Shown: positions 15,369-24,367 of the stretch, piece after piece
Layout: each line of letters begins with the position of its first letter
Numbering within the stretch: the first letter of the stretch is position 1
Assembly: GCF_900460065.1 (NCBI RefSeq)
Contig: NZ_UAVD01000056.1
Coordinates: 186,001-250,000, forward strand
Direction: 5' to 3'
Length of the DNA stretch: 64,000 nucleotides
DNA from: Streptomyces griseus
GTDB taxonomy: Bacteria; Actinomycetota; Actinomycetes; Streptomycetales; Streptomycetaceae
The notes under the pieces: generated by a model
What the model was told of the DNA's origin: nothing
Databases searched by the model: none
Seen by the model: only the letters and a program-made list of their open reading frames with translations
Position numbers and translations under genes: made by a program

Positions 15369-18323
15369 TCACGCCAGTCCCAGCGCCGCCCGCGTCAGGA
15401 ACGCGAGCCGGGCCGTCTTCTCCGGCTTCCGGATCTCCGGTCCCAGCTCGAACCCGATCCGGACCATGCGGGCGATGGCCTTCTCGTTGCGGGCGTCCGG
15501 CTCCACGACGACCCGCAGGTGGGCCGGGTCGCTGAAGACGTGGGCGATGAACGCGGTGAGCAGGGCGTCCGTGTACCCCTTCACCGCCCCCTCGCCCTCG
15601 GCGGGCGCGATCAGCAGGTGGACGCCGAAGTCCCCGGGCTGCACGTCGTAGCACTCGCCGACCGGGTCGGCGTCCGGCTCGTACGTCTGGAAGAGGGCTG
15701 CCGGGACCCCGTCGCGCAGGGCGAGGTAGGCGTGGTGCGTGGGGAGCGAGTCGACGAACGCGTAGATCTCGCGGACCTGTTCACGGGTGTGGTCGGCCAT
15801 GCCCCAGAAGCGGGCCCGTTCCTCGGTGACCCAGCCGTGCAGCAGCCCGGCGTCGGCCGCCGGGTCGACCGGGACGAGACGGACGGTGCCGAAGCCCTCG
15901 ATCTTCTGCTCGTGGACGGCCGGGCGCAGGGCGGGCGCGACGGACTCGGGGGCTGCGGTCATGGCGGGGGTCTCCTCGGGGTGGTGCGACGTGCGGTGGG
16001 GCGTCGTGCGGTGCAGCAGGTTCCAGTCCGTGACGACCGGGGCGAGCTCGCCCCGTGCCCACAGGGGCGTCTGGTCGCGGTGGTGGGGGGATCCGGGGAC
16101 CCCGGACGCGCCGAACGGGACGGCCCACCGGCTGTCCTCACGGCGGGCCAGGTCCCAGACGTACCGGGCGGCCGGGCCGCGGGCGAACAGGTCGGTGACG
16201 CCGGGGACGCCGGAGGTGGACAGCACGCAGTCGTGGTCGCCGGCGACCCCCGGCCGGATCGCCTGATCGTCCGAGCCGTCGGTCGCGAGGTCCGGCAGCG
16301 CCTGCCAGGGGGAGAGCCGGTGCAGCTCGCCCCACGGGGCGGGCGGGGTCTCCTCGGCCGCCGCGGCGACGGCCTCGGCCGAGGCCGCGACGAGCGCCAA
16401 CCGGTCCGCGTACGGCAGGAGTCCGACGGTCAGCAGGCTCTCCAGGGCGTAGCCGATCCGGGGGACGGCGGCGAGCCAGGGGCGGAAGAGTGCGGGGTAG
16501 GCGGTCGAGCGCCAGGGGTCGTCCGCGCCGGTGACGCCCTTCAGCGCGGGGTGGGCGGCCAGCCGGTGGACGACGTCGGTGCGCAGGCGGGCGTAGAGGG
16601 TCGCGTCGGTGCTGTCGGCGTCCATGTGGCGGTCCCAGCGCAGCAGCCGGTCCCGGAGGCGTTCGGCGGCGGGGCCGAGGCCGGGGGCCCAGGCGAGCAG
16701 GGACAGCAGCGGGCGGGAGGAGGCGAGGCGGGTGTCGGTGTGGACGGCGGCCTGGGCGTCGGGGGTCCAGCCGGTGTCCGCGCCGAGCAGTTCCCGTATC
16801 CGGCGGGCCCGGTGCGCGGGTGCGAACTCGACGCCGAGCGGGGCGGCGAGGCCCCGCTCGTTGGCCATCACCGCGATCCCGCCGGGGCCGTCGACCTCGG
16901 TACGGGGCAGGGGGACGGTCTCGCCCTCGCGCCAGGCGTACGCCGGATCCTCGGCCGGAACGACCCGCAGCCGGTTGGCGTACGGGCGCACCGGGACGTG
17001 TCCGGCGACCCGGTGCAGGGTGGCCCCGGCGGTGTCGGCGGCCAGGACCACGTTGACGGGTTCGACCCAGCGGTCGAGGGCGGTGTCGACGTCGGCGACC
17101 GTACGGGCCCGGAGCAGCGCGGGCAGTACGTCGAAGCCGAGATCGCCGGTGACGCGGGGCGGGTGGCGGAGGCTGACGAAGATGCCGTCGGCCGCCTCGT
17201 CCCCGGCCCCGTCGGCCGCCTCCTCCCCGGTCCCGGGGTCGCCGCCGATGATCACCGGCCCCCGGTCCGTCTCGATCACCTCGACCCGTTCCGGCTCCGC
17301 CCCCGCCACCTCGATCGTCTCGGTGTGGGCGTGGGCCCGGTACCAGCCGTCCGGGCCGAGCGCCTCCACCGAGCCGTCCGGGGTGCGGCGCAACCGCTCC
17401 CGGTAGAGGTCCTGGTAGTCGGCCATGGCGTTGGTGATCGCCCAGGCGACGTGGCCGGCGTGCCCGAAGTGGGCGATGCCGGGGACGCCGGGGACCGCGA
17501 GGCCGACGACGTCGAACTCGGGGCACGCGAGCCGGATCTGCTGGTAGACGCCGGGGGCCTCGATGAAGCGGTGCGGGTCGCCCGCGAGGAGCGGGGCGCC
17601 GGTGGCGGTGCGGGCGCCGGTGAGCAGCCAGCCGTTGCTGCCGGCCGTGCCGGGCCCGTCCGTCGCGAACAGGGTCATCCGCTCCTCGCCGAGCCGGCGG
17701 GCCACCTCTTCGCGCCAGAGTTTGGTCGGGAACCCCGCGAACAGGATGTGGGTGGAGAGCCAGACGCCGAGCGGGGTCCAGGGCTCCCAGCGGCCCGGGG
17801 CGAGGCCCACCGCGGCGAACTCGGGTGCGTGGGCCGCCCCTTCGGCGAGACCGCTGTTGACTCCGTCGACGTACGCCCGCACCCAGGCGGCCGTCCCGGG
17901 CGCGAGCCGGTCGAAGCAGCGGCGGGCGGTGTCGGCGAGCCGGGCCCGCCGGACGAACCGGTCCCAGTCGACGGCTTCCGGGCCGAGGACGGAGGCGCTG
18001 GTACCGAGCAACCGGTGGCGCTCGGTCTCCAGTTGCCAGGCCCGGTCGAGGGCGGTGACGTGCCCCTGGGCGCGGGCCAGCGCGAGGGCGTCGGCGGCCC
18101 GCAGGTGGGGTATCCCCCAGTCGTCGCGGAACACCTCGAAGTCCCCGAACCCTTCGCAGCCCTCGAAGGGTTCGAAGGGTTCGAAGGGTTCGAAGTCCCC
18201 GCGGGCCTCGGATTCCCCGCAGTCCCCGGACTCTTCGCGGGGCGCTCGCGCGTCGCCCCGGAGCGCCTCGGAACCGCCGTGCGCGCCCGCGCCCGGTCTC
18301 TCGCTGTCGACGTCGGTCGTCAT
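15369..18323 (-). CDS. Penicillin acylase family protein fused in frame to a siderophore-type GNAT acyltransferase
   Basis: A continuous 984-codon frame. Residues about 50-780 form a penicillin acylase-type Ntn hydrolase. The autocatalytic nucleophile is Ser about 229 in GSNGWLLTG, the new N-terminus of the beta chain after maturation. Residues 788-984 form a GNAT acyltransferase of the MbtK/IucB siderophore type (WVTEERARFWGMADH, end RKPEKTARLAFLTRAA). No stop separates the two parts, yet GAGGAG sits 8 bases before the internal ATG at 15962, so the GNAT may also be made alone. ATG 18323 is the chosen start; GTG 18362 and ATG 18344 are alternatives. No clear signal peptide is seen. An iron box lies upstream and the divergent neighbour is a siderophore-interacting flavoprotein, so a role in siderophore tailoring or turnover is inferred. 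I recall a similar amidase/GNAT pair being called desG/desH beside desferrioxamine genes, not verified. Confidence 0.8.
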   Translation of the reverse strand: MTTDVDSERPGAGAHGGSEALRGDARAPREESGDCGESEARGDFEPFEPFEPFEGCEGFGDFEVFRDDWGIPHLRAADALALARAQGHVTALDRAWQLETERHRLLGTSASVLGPEAVDWDRFVRRARLADTARRCFDRLAPGTAAWVRAYVDGVNSGLAEGAAHAPEFAAVGLAPGRWEPWTPLGVWLSTHILFAGFPTKLWREEVARRLGEERMTLFATDGPGTAGSNGWLLTGARTATGAPLLAGDPHRFIEAPGVYQQIRLACPEFDVVGLAVPGVPGIAHFGHAGHVAWAITNAMADYQDLYRERLRRTPDGSVEALGPDGWYRAHAHTETIEVAGAEPERVEVIETDRGPVIIGGDPGTGEEAADGAGDEAADGIFVSLRHPPRVTGDLGFDVLPALLRARTVADVDTALDRWVEPVNVVLAADTAGATLHRVAGHVPVRPYANRLRVVPAEDPAYAWREGETVPLPRTEVDGPGGIAVMANERGLAAPLGVEFAPAHRARRIRELLGADTGWTPDAQAAVHTDTRLASSRPLLSLLAWAPGLGPAAERLRDRLLRWDRHMDADSTDATLYARLRTDVVHRLAAHPALKGVTGADDPWRSTAYPALFRPWLAAVPRIGYALESLLTVGLLPYADRLALVAASAEAVAAAAEETPPAPWGELHRLSPWQALPDLATDGSDDQAIRPGVAGDHDCVLSTSGVPGVTDLFARGPAARYVWDLARREDSRWAVPFGASGVPGSPHHRDQTPLWARGELAPVVTDWNLLHRTTPHRTSHHPEETPAMTAAPESVAPALRPAVHEQKIEGFGTVRLVPVDPAADAGLLHGWVTEERARFWGMADHTREQVREIYAFVDSLPTHHAYLALRDGVPAALFQTYEPDADPVGECYDVQPGDFGVHLLIAPAEGEGAVKGYTDALLTAFIAHVFSDPAHLRVVVEPDARNEKAIARMVRIGFELGPEIRKPEKTARLAFLTRAALGLA
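18162..18195. repeat. 9-bp tandem repeat (YTCGAAGGG, nearly 4 copies) in the acylase 5' end
   Basis: Three full copies of a 9-mer plus a partial fourth encode the Glu-Pro-Phe-rich stretch FEPFEPFEPFEG near residue 50 of the acylase, before its first conserved domain. The unit length keeps the frame whatever the copy number. Confidence 0.85.
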
Positions 18324-18378
18324 CGTTTCGCCCATCCCCTGCATCCGGTGGTTTTCAGCCACTCCCCAGCCCCCGGAA

Positions 18379-18399
18379 TTTAGGTTAGCCTAACCTAAA
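18379..18399. promoter_or_regulatory. Iron box (DmdR1/IdeR operator)
   Basis: A perfect 21-bp palindrome with the core TTAGGTTAGCCTAACCTAA lies between the divergent acylase-GNAT and siderophore-interacting protein genes. It matches the 19-bp consensus bound by iron-loaded DmdR1/IdeR/DtxR repressors, so both genes should be repressed in iron-rich medium and induced by starvation. Confidence 0.92.
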
Positions 18400-18449
18400 G
18401 TGACCTTTTGGGCAGAGGGCCGGGACACCGGGGCGAGGCAGGAGACACC

Positions 18450-19178
18450 GTGGGGCATGGCTGGGAAGGCGTCGTTCTCAAACTGTTCAGGGGGCGTGAC
18501 TTCACGTTCACGGTGACCGGCACGGAACAGGTCACCGACCGCTTCCGCCGGGTGTACGTGACCGACGGCGGCCTGCTCGCCGCGACGGGCGGGGCGCACC
18601 CGACGATGTGGGTGCGGCTGTGGTTCGAGAAGGACGGCAAACCGCACCAGCGTGCCTACACCCTGGTCGACCCCGACCCGGAGACGGGCACCTTCGGTCT
18701 GGAATTCGCCCTGCACGACGGCCCCGCCTGCGACTGGGCGAGGACCGTCGAGATCGGCGCGACGATCGACGCGACGCTCCAGGGCACCGGCTTCACCCTG
18801 CCCGAACCGGCGCCCGCGCGGCTGTTCGTGATCGGGGACGCGGCGGCGCTTCCGGCGATCAACTCCCTGCTGGACGCGGTCCCGTCGGCCCGGGCGACGA
18901 TCTGGTTCGAGACCGCGCACGAGGAGGACCGGAAACTGCCGTTCCGCCTCGACGAGGCCCGCCACACCCTGCACCACGTGGAGCGCCGCGAGGCGGGGGC
19001 CCACCTCGTCTCCGAGGTGCGGGCGGCCCTGCCGGAACTGCTGGGCGACGACCGCTCGGACGCCTACGTCTGGGTCGCCTGCGACACGGCGACCACCCGG
19101 ACCCTGTCGGCCTACCTCCGCAAGGAGCTGGGCCTGCCCAAGGACCGGGTGAACGCGCTGGGTTACTGGCGGCCGTAG
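18450..19178 (+). CDS. Siderophore-interacting protein (FAD-binding ferric-siderophore reductase)
   Basis: A 242-residue cytoplasmic flavoprotein of the ViuB/YqjH (SIP) family, which reduces Fe(III)-siderophores to release iron. An N-terminal FAD-binding barrel carries the flavin motif RAYTLVD (about residues 70-76). A C-terminal NAD(P)H-type domain carries FVIGDAAALPAI and ends with the family's W-V-ACDTATTRTLSAYLRKE and LGYWRP. GTG 18450 has AGGAG 6 bases upstream. The iron box sits 51 bases before the start. Its divergent pairing with the acylase-GNAT gene suggests shared handling of one siderophore. Confidence 0.9.
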   Translation: MGHGWEGVVLKLFRGRDFTFTVTGTEQVTDRFRRVYVTDGGLLAATGGAHPTMWVRLWFEKDGKPHQRAYTLVDPDPETGTFGLEFALHDGPACDWARTVEIGATIDATLQGTGFTLPEPAPARLFVIGDAAALPAINSLLDAVPSARATIWFETAHEEDRKLPFRLDEARHTLHHVERREAGAHLVSEVRAALPELLGDDRSDAYVWVACDTATTRTLSAYLRKELGLPKDRVNALGYWRP

Positions 19179-19204
19179 CCGTCGGGACCGCGGTACCGGA
19201 GACC

Positions 19205-20788
19205 TCAGTCCTCGACCACGAGGGCCGGGGTCTCCTTCGTCAGGACCTCGCCCCGGAAGAACGCCGGGCTGCGGCGCTCCATCGCGACCATCAGCACGAC
19301 GCCGAGGAGCAGCAGCCCCACCCCGATGACGAAGACCGAGCCGACGCCGAACACCGAGGATCCGGAACCGTAGGCCGGGTCCCACATGTCGTAGAGCGTC
19401 TTGGCGAAGACGGCGGCGAGCAGCACGCCGCCGAGCAGCGGGAAGAGTCCCTTGAAGACCAGGTCCCGGGCGGAGCGGGTCAGTTCGGCGCGGAAGTACC
19501 AGGCGCAGGCGAAGGCGGTCAGCGCGTAGTAGAAGCAGATCATCAGACCGAGCGCGTAGATGGTGTCGACCAGGACGTGCTCGCTGACCAGGGTCATCAC
19601 GGTGTAGAAGACGCCGGTGCCGATGCCCGCCGTGATCGTCGCCCGGCCGGGGGTCCTGAAGCGGGGGTGGACCTTGGCGTACGAGGCCGGCATCGCCTCG
19701 TACGCGGACATCGCGAGCACCGTGCGGGCGACCGGGATGAACGTGGTCTGGAGGCTGGCGGCGGCCGAGGCGAGGACCGCGAGGAACAGCAGGACGCCGA
19801 GGCCGGGGCCCATGACCGGTCCGGCGAGGGCGGCGAAGACGTTGTCGGAGGTGTCCGGGTTGGCGAGGCCGAGCCCCGAGGCGCCGGAGCCGACGGCCAT
19901 CTGCGCGGCGATGCCGGTGGCGAGGTAGGAGCCGACCAGGACGACCATCGCGATGAGGGCCGCGCGGCCGGGGGTCTTCTCGCTGCCGGTGGTCTCCTCG
20001 TTGGCGGTCAGACAGGCGTCCCAGCCCCAGAACATGAAGATCGAGAGGGACAGCCCGGCGGTGAAGGCCGCGAAGGACTGGACGGCGAAGGGGTTCAGCC
20101 AGGACCAGGAGAAGTCGAGCGAGGAGGCGAAGTCCGGGCCGCCGCTGCCCGCCTTGCTCAGCGCCATCGTCACGAACACGGCGAGGACGACCAACTGGAG
20201 CCCGACCAGGGCGTACTGGATGCCCTTGGTGGCGGTCATGCCCCGGTAGCTGATCGCGGTGGCGACGGCGATGAGGACCAGGCAGGTCAGGATGTGGACC
20301 GGCTTGCTGTCGTCCAGGGCGGCGACCGAAGCGCTGCCGGTGATCTCGCCCGCGAGCAGCCAGAAGTACGAGGTGGCGACGCCCGCCAGGTTGGACAGCA
20401 CGATGATCGTCGCGATGACGAGACCCCAGCCGCACATCCAGCCGACGCGCGGCCCGAAGGCCTTCACCGTCCAGGTGAACGAGGTGCCGCAGTCCGGCAC
20501 GGCCCGGTTCAGCTCGCGGTAGGCGAAGGCCACGAGCAGCATCGGCAGGAACCCGGCCAGGAAGACGGCGGGCATCTGCACGCCGACCTCTCCGGCGGTG
20601 GAGCCGAGGGTGGAGGTCAGGCAGTAGACGGGCGCGACGGTGGAGACACCGATGACGGCGCTGCCCATGAGGCCGACGGAGTTCCCGCCGAGGCCCTTGC
20701 CGCGCACGCCGCCGCCCGTGCCACCGTCGGCCGGGGCGCTTCCCCGTACCGTGTCTCCGGCCCGTGGCCGCGCGTCCAGCTGACTCAT
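19205..20788 (-). CDS. APC-family amino acid/polyamine permease
   Basis: A 527-residue membrane transporter with about 12 helices. The first helix shows the APC signature region (GLMGSAVIGVSTVAPVYCLT), with typical later segments (FMFWGWDACLTANEET, SEHVLVDTIYALGLMICFYY). The substrate is probably an amino acid or amine but cannot be read from sequence. The ATG at 20788 lacks a ribosome site and instead has TAGCGT 7 bases upstream, suggesting a leaderless mRNA. The reading frame is open upstream through a dyad-rich region, but that part looks regulatory. Convergent with the siderophore-interacting protein gene, with 26 bp between stops. Confidence 0.88.
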   Translation of the reverse strand: MSQLDARPRAGDTVRGSAPADGGTGGGVRGKGLGGNSVGLMGSAVIGVSTVAPVYCLTSTLGSTAGEVGVQMPAVFLAGFLPMLLVAFAYRELNRAVPDCGTSFTWTVKAFGPRVGWMCGWGLVIATIIVLSNLAGVATSYFWLLAGEITGSASVAALDDSKPVHILTCLVLIAVATAISYRGMTATKGIQYALVGLQLVVLAVFVTMALSKAGSGGPDFASSLDFSWSWLNPFAVQSFAAFTAGLSLSIFMFWGWDACLTANEETTGSEKTPGRAALIAMVVLVGSYLATGIAAQMAVGSGASGLGLANPDTSDNVFAALAGPVMGPGLGVLLFLAVLASAAASLQTTFIPVARTVLAMSAYEAMPASYAKVHPRFRTPGRATITAGIGTGVFYTVMTLVSEHVLVDTIYALGLMICFYYALTAFACAWYFRAELTRSARDLVFKGLFPLLGGVLLAAVFAKTLYDMWDPAYGSGSSVFGVGSVFVIGVGLLLLGVVLMVAMERRSPAFFRGEVLTKETPALVVED

Positions 20789-20795
20789 GAGGAGG

Positions 20796-20862
20796 ACGCT
20801 ATGCGCTGCGATATCCACATCCGGAGCGTGAGACTCCAGCGTCTCACCCTTGGATATATCAG
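20796..20862 (-). promoter_or_regulatory. Promoter and nested dyads upstream of the APC permease
   Basis: The -10 TAGCGT (minus strand, 20796-20801) is followed upstream by an outer inverted repeat (CTGCGATATCCA at 20806-20817 with TGGATATATCAG at 20851-20862, 10 of 12 matched). Inside it lies a perfect inner repeat (GTGAGAC at 20828-20834 with GTCTCAC at 20841-20847). This is a likely multi-operator control region. The rest of the gap to 21015 is unusually AT-rich for this genome and shows no gene. Confidence 0.55.
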
Positions 20863-21015
20863 CCAACTCCCCAGAAATGCTTCATCAATTCAAGGTCACA
20901 TCCACATGAAGCCTTGTAATACATGCCACTCAGCCGGGCGCGACGACGTACGGTAATCGCAGCGCTGTCCGTTTTGCACTGATTCAAAATTTTCCCGCGG
21001 CCCGTGGAGGCGTCT

Positions 21016-22479
21016 TCAGCCGGGCCAGACGATCGCCTGCGTCTCGCTGTAGGCGTGCAGCGCGTACGAGCCCACGTCCCGCCCCACCCCGCTCCTCTTG
21101 AACCCGCCGAACGGGGCCTCCATGTTCCGCCCGACCGTGTTCACGCCGACCCCGCCCGCGCGCAACCGCCGGGCGACGCGGAAGGCGCGGGCGACGTCCC
21201 CGGACCAGACGTAGTCGATGAGGCCGTAGTCGCTGTCGTTGGCGAGCGCGACGCCCTCCTCCTCGTCGTCGAAGGGGACGACCACCACGACCGGCCCGAA
21301 GATCTCCTCGCGGACCACCCGCATCTGCGGGGTGCAGTCGGCCAGCAGCGTGGGCGCCACGTAGAAGCCCCGGTCCAGATGGCCGGGCCGGACGCCGCCC
21401 GTGACGACCCGCGCGCCCTCCTTTCGGCCCTGTGCCACGTACGCCTCGACGCGGTCGCGGTGGGCGGCGGAGATGACCGGGCCGACGACGGTGGCCCGGT
21501 CCGAGGGGTCGCCGACGGCGAGGGAGGCGGCGTACGCGGCCAGCGAGCCGATCAGCTCGTCCTGCCGGGACCGGTGGACCAGGACGCGGGTCGGAGCCGT
21601 ACAGATCTGTCCGCTGTAGAAGGAGAACGTGGTCCCGATGCCCGCGACCGCGGAGTCCAGATCGGCGTCCTCGAGGACCAGCGCGGCGCCCTTCCCGCCC
21701 AGCTCCATCAGCTGCCGCTTCATCCCGCGCCCGCACACCTCCGCGATGCGCTGCCCCACGGCGGTGGACCCCGTGAAGCTGACCATGTCGACGTCGGGCG
21801 AGTCCACGGCCGCCTCCCCCGCCTCCACGCCCGACCCGGTGACGACGTTCACCACCCCCGGCGGAACGCCCGCCTCCGCGAGAGCGGCGGCCATCCGGTA
21901 GACGGAGAGCGGATCCTGCGGGGCGGGCTTCACCACGACCGTGTTGCCCATCGCGAGCGCGGGCGCGATCTTGCCCGCCGGGTTGGCCCAGGGGTTGTTG
22001 TAGGAGGTGACGCAGGTGACCACGCCGACCGGATGGCGGACGGCCAGCGCCCCGAAGACCCCGGCCCGCCCCATCGGCCCGGCCTCGTTGATCTGCGGCG
22101 CGATGGCCTCCTCGGCGGGCTCCAGGGCGCCGCGCGCGTACCGCCGGAACCGGGCGATACCCACCCCGACCTGCATCCCCCGGGCGGTGGAGGCGGTGGC
22201 TCCGCTCTCCGCGCGGGCGACGTCGGTGTGGGCGAGGAAGTCCCGCTGGACGAGGTCGGCGGCCCGGTCGAGGATCGCGGCACGCTCCTCCGGCCGGGTC
22301 CGCGACCAGGCCGGGAAGGCCGCTCTCGCCGCCGCTGCCGCCTCGTACACCTGGGCGCGGCTCGCCTCGGGGGCGAGGCCGACGACCTCCTCGGTGGCGG
22401 GGTCGACCACCTCGTAGTGCCCGGCGGCGGGCTGGACCCACTCGCCGCCGATGAACAGCCGCTCGGTCGGGTGGCTCAC
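21016..22479 (-). CDS. NAD(P)-dependent aldehyde dehydrogenase
   Basis: A 487-residue ALDH-superfamily enzyme that oxidises an aldehyde to the acid. Visible motifs are the substrate/cofactor loop SYNNPWANPAGKIAPALAMG, the catalytic Glu in MELGGKGAALV (about residue 252) and the catalytic Cys in SGQICTAPTRVLV (about 286). The GTG start overlaps the TGA of the amidohydrolase gene (GTGA), so translation is coupled. It is the last gene of the minus-strand cluster 21.0-27.4 kb and would handle the aldehyde produced by the oxygenase-type steps upstream. Substrate unknown. Confidence 0.9.
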   Translation of the reverse strand: MSHPTERLFIGGEWVQPAAGHYEVVDPATEEVVGLAPEASRAQVYEAAAAARAAFPAWSRTRPEERAAILDRAADLVQRDFLAHTDVARAESGATASTARGMQVGVGIARFRRYARGALEPAEEAIAPQINEAGPMGRAGVFGALAVRHPVGVVTCVTSYNNPWANPAGKIAPALAMGNTVVVKPAPQDPLSVYRMAAALAEAGVPPGVVNVVTGSGVEAGEAAVDSPDVDMVSFTGSTAVGQRIAEVCGRGMKRQLMELGGKGAALVLEDADLDSAVAGIGTTFSFYSGQICTAPTRVLVHRSRQDELIGSLAAYAASLAVGDPSDRATVVGPVISAAHRDRVEAYVAQGRKEGARVVTGGVRPGHLDRGFYVAPTLLADCTPQMRVVREEIFGPVVVVVPFDDEEEGVALANDSDYGLIDYVWSGDVARAFRVARRLRAGGVGVNTVGRNMEAPFGGFKRSGVGRDVGSYALHAYSETQAIVWPG

Positions 22480-24215
22480 GCCGTGCTCACCGTCCGGGTG
22501 TCGCGGCCCGAGCGCAGCACCGTCCCCGGCACGGCCCCCGTCACCTTGTCGTCGCGCAGGGTCTCGACCCCGTTGACGCGTACGGAGACGATCCCGATCG
22601 CCCTGGAGTCCAGGCGGGGGCTGTCCCCGGGCAGGTCGTGGACCAGGGTGGCGGGCCCGGCGTCGATCCGTTCGGGGTCGAAGAGGACGAGGTCGGCGTG
22701 GAAGCCCTCCTCGATCCGGCCGCGTTCCCGCAGCCCGAAGAGGCGGGCGGGGTCGTCGGTGAGCATCTTCACGGCGGCGGTCAGGGGGACGAGCCTCCGC
22801 CCGCGCAGACAGTCGCCGAGGAAGCGGGTGGTGTACGGGGCTCCGCACATCCGGTCCAGGTGCGCGCCCGCGTCGGAGCCGCCGAGCATGACGTCCTCGT
22901 GCTCCCAGGTCCGCTGCCGCAGCGCCCAGGAGGCCGGGTCGTTGTCGGTGGGCATCGGCCACAGGACCGTGCGCAGGTCGTCGGCGGCGCAGATCTCCAC
23001 CAGGCAGTGGAAGGCGTCCTGGCCGCGTTCGGCGGCGATGTCGTCGACGACCCGGCCGCTGAGCCCTTCGTTGGCGGCGCTGTAGGTGTCCCCGATGACG
23101 TACCGGCCGAAGTTCGCGAGCCGGCGGAAGACCCCGGCCTCCTTGCTGTCGGCGCGGCGCAGCATCTCGGCGCGGGTGGCGGGGTCCCGGAGCCGTTCGA
23201 CGCGCTCGGGGACGGGAAGGGCGAGGATCTCGCCCCACCCGGGGATGAGGTTGAGGGCGCAGAAGGTGCCGAGCGACATGTTCATCGGGGTGAGGATCGG
23301 CATGGTGAGGGCGACGATCCGCCCGCCGGCGCGGCGGGCGCGTTCGCTGGGGATCAACTGGCGCGGTACGCGTTCGGGTACGGCGGCGTCGATGGTGAGG
23401 ACGTTCCAGTTGAGCGGGCGTCCGGCGGCGGCGGTCATGTCGACGAAGAGGTCGATCTCCTCGTCGGAGAACTGGTCCAGGCACCCGGCGACGATCGCCT
23501 CCAGTTGCGTCCCCTCGTGCTCGCCGACCGCGCGGGACAGCGCGAGCAGTTCCTCGGGCCGGGCGTGCCGGGAGGCGACGGGCTCGCCGTCGCCGTCGGA
23601 GTGGGTGGAGGACTGGGTGGTGGAGAGCCCCCAGGCCCCGGCGTCCATCGCGTCGTGGAACAGGGCGAGCATGGCGTCCAGTTGCTCCGGTGTCGGCTGC
23701 CCGCCGACGGCGTCCGGCCCCATGACGTGCCGCCGCAGGGCGCAGTGCCCGACCATGAACCCGGCGTTGACGGCGATGCGCCCTTCGAGGGCGTCGAGGT
23801 ACTCGCGGAAGGTGGACCAGGTCCAGTCGACGCCTTCCTCCAGCGCGGCGAGCGCCATGCCCTCGACCCGGGACATCATCCGCCGGGTGTAGTCGGCGTC
23901 CTCGGGCCGGTCGGGGTGGAGCGGGGCGAGGGTGAACCCGCAGTTGCCGCCCGCGACGGTGGTGACGCCGTGGTTCATGGAGGGGGTGGCGTAGGGGTCC
24001 CAGAACAGCTGGGCGTCGTAGTGGGTGTGCGGGTCGACGAAGCCCGGGGCGAGGACGAGACCGTCGGCGTCCTCGCTGGTGACGGCCTCTTCGGTGAGGG
24101 TCCCCGGTTCGGCGACGACGGCGATCCGGCCGTCGCGGATGCCGACGTCGGCGGTGCGGGCGGGGCCGCCGGTGCCGTCCACGACGGTCGCGCGGCGGAT
24201 GAGGTGGTCGAGCAT
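22476..24215 (-). CDS. N-acyl-D-amino-acid deacylase-type amidohydrolase
   Basis: A 579-residue metal-dependent hydrolase of the amidohydrolase-3/D-aminoacylase group. It shows the N-terminal metal motif GFVDPHTHYDAQLFWDP (about residues 59-75), a Cys in GGNCGFTLAP, VGHCALR and a late metal-ligand Asp in LGGSDAGAHLD. It hydrolyses an amide or cyclic amide; the family name does not fix the substrate. A GA-rich ribosome site (AAGGGA) lies 8 bases before the ATG. It overlaps the aldehyde dehydrogenase by 4 bases and lies 220 bp below the LLM gene, separated by a strong hairpin. Confidence 0.88.
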   Translation of the reverse strand: MLDHLIRRATVVDGTGGPARTADVGIRDGRIAVVAEPGTLTEEAVTSEDADGLVLAPGFVDPHTHYDAQLFWDPYATPSMNHGVTTVAGGNCGFTLAPLHPDRPEDADYTRRMMSRVEGMALAALEEGVDWTWSTFREYLDALEGRIAVNAGFMVGHCALRRHVMGPDAVGGQPTPEQLDAMLALFHDAMDAGAWGLSTTQSSTHSDGDGEPVASRHARPEELLALSRAVGEHEGTQLEAIVAGCLDQFSDEEIDLFVDMTAAAGRPLNWNVLTIDAAVPERVPRQLIPSERARRAGGRIVALTMPILTPMNMSLGTFCALNLIPGWGEILALPVPERVERLRDPATRAEMLRRADSKEAGVFRRLANFGRYVIGDTYSAANEGLSGRVVDDIAAERGQDAFHCLVEICAADDLRTVLWPMPTDNDPASWALRQRTWEHEDVMLGGSDAGAHLDRMCGAPYTTRFLGDCLRGRRLVPLTAAVKMLTDDPARLFGLRERGRIEEGFHADLVLFDPERIDAGPATLVHDLPGDSPRLDSRAIGIVSVRVNGVETLRDDKVTGAVPGTVLRSGRDTRTVSTA

Positions 24216-24367
24216 GACGGTTCCCTTCTGGGGTTCCTTGCTTCGGCCCGGCTGGGACAGCCGGGGTACGCACGCTCGGGCCGCGGTACGTACCCCGGCT
24301 CACAGGGCGGCGGTCCGGGAAGACGCCGCCCGGCTCACCGGCGGGGGCTGCGCCCCGACCTGGCCCG

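Noticed and set aside
15126..18383. Plus-strand 1085-codon frame over the acylase-GNAT gene
   Set aside because: Antisense shadow; the minus strand shows acylase and GNAT motifs and an iron-box promoter.
20789..20866. N-terminal extension of the APC permease to an in-frame TTG at 20866
   Set aside because: The extra 26 residues fall on inverted repeats and a -10 hexamer, have no ribosome site at a usable distance, and do not resemble APC N-termini.
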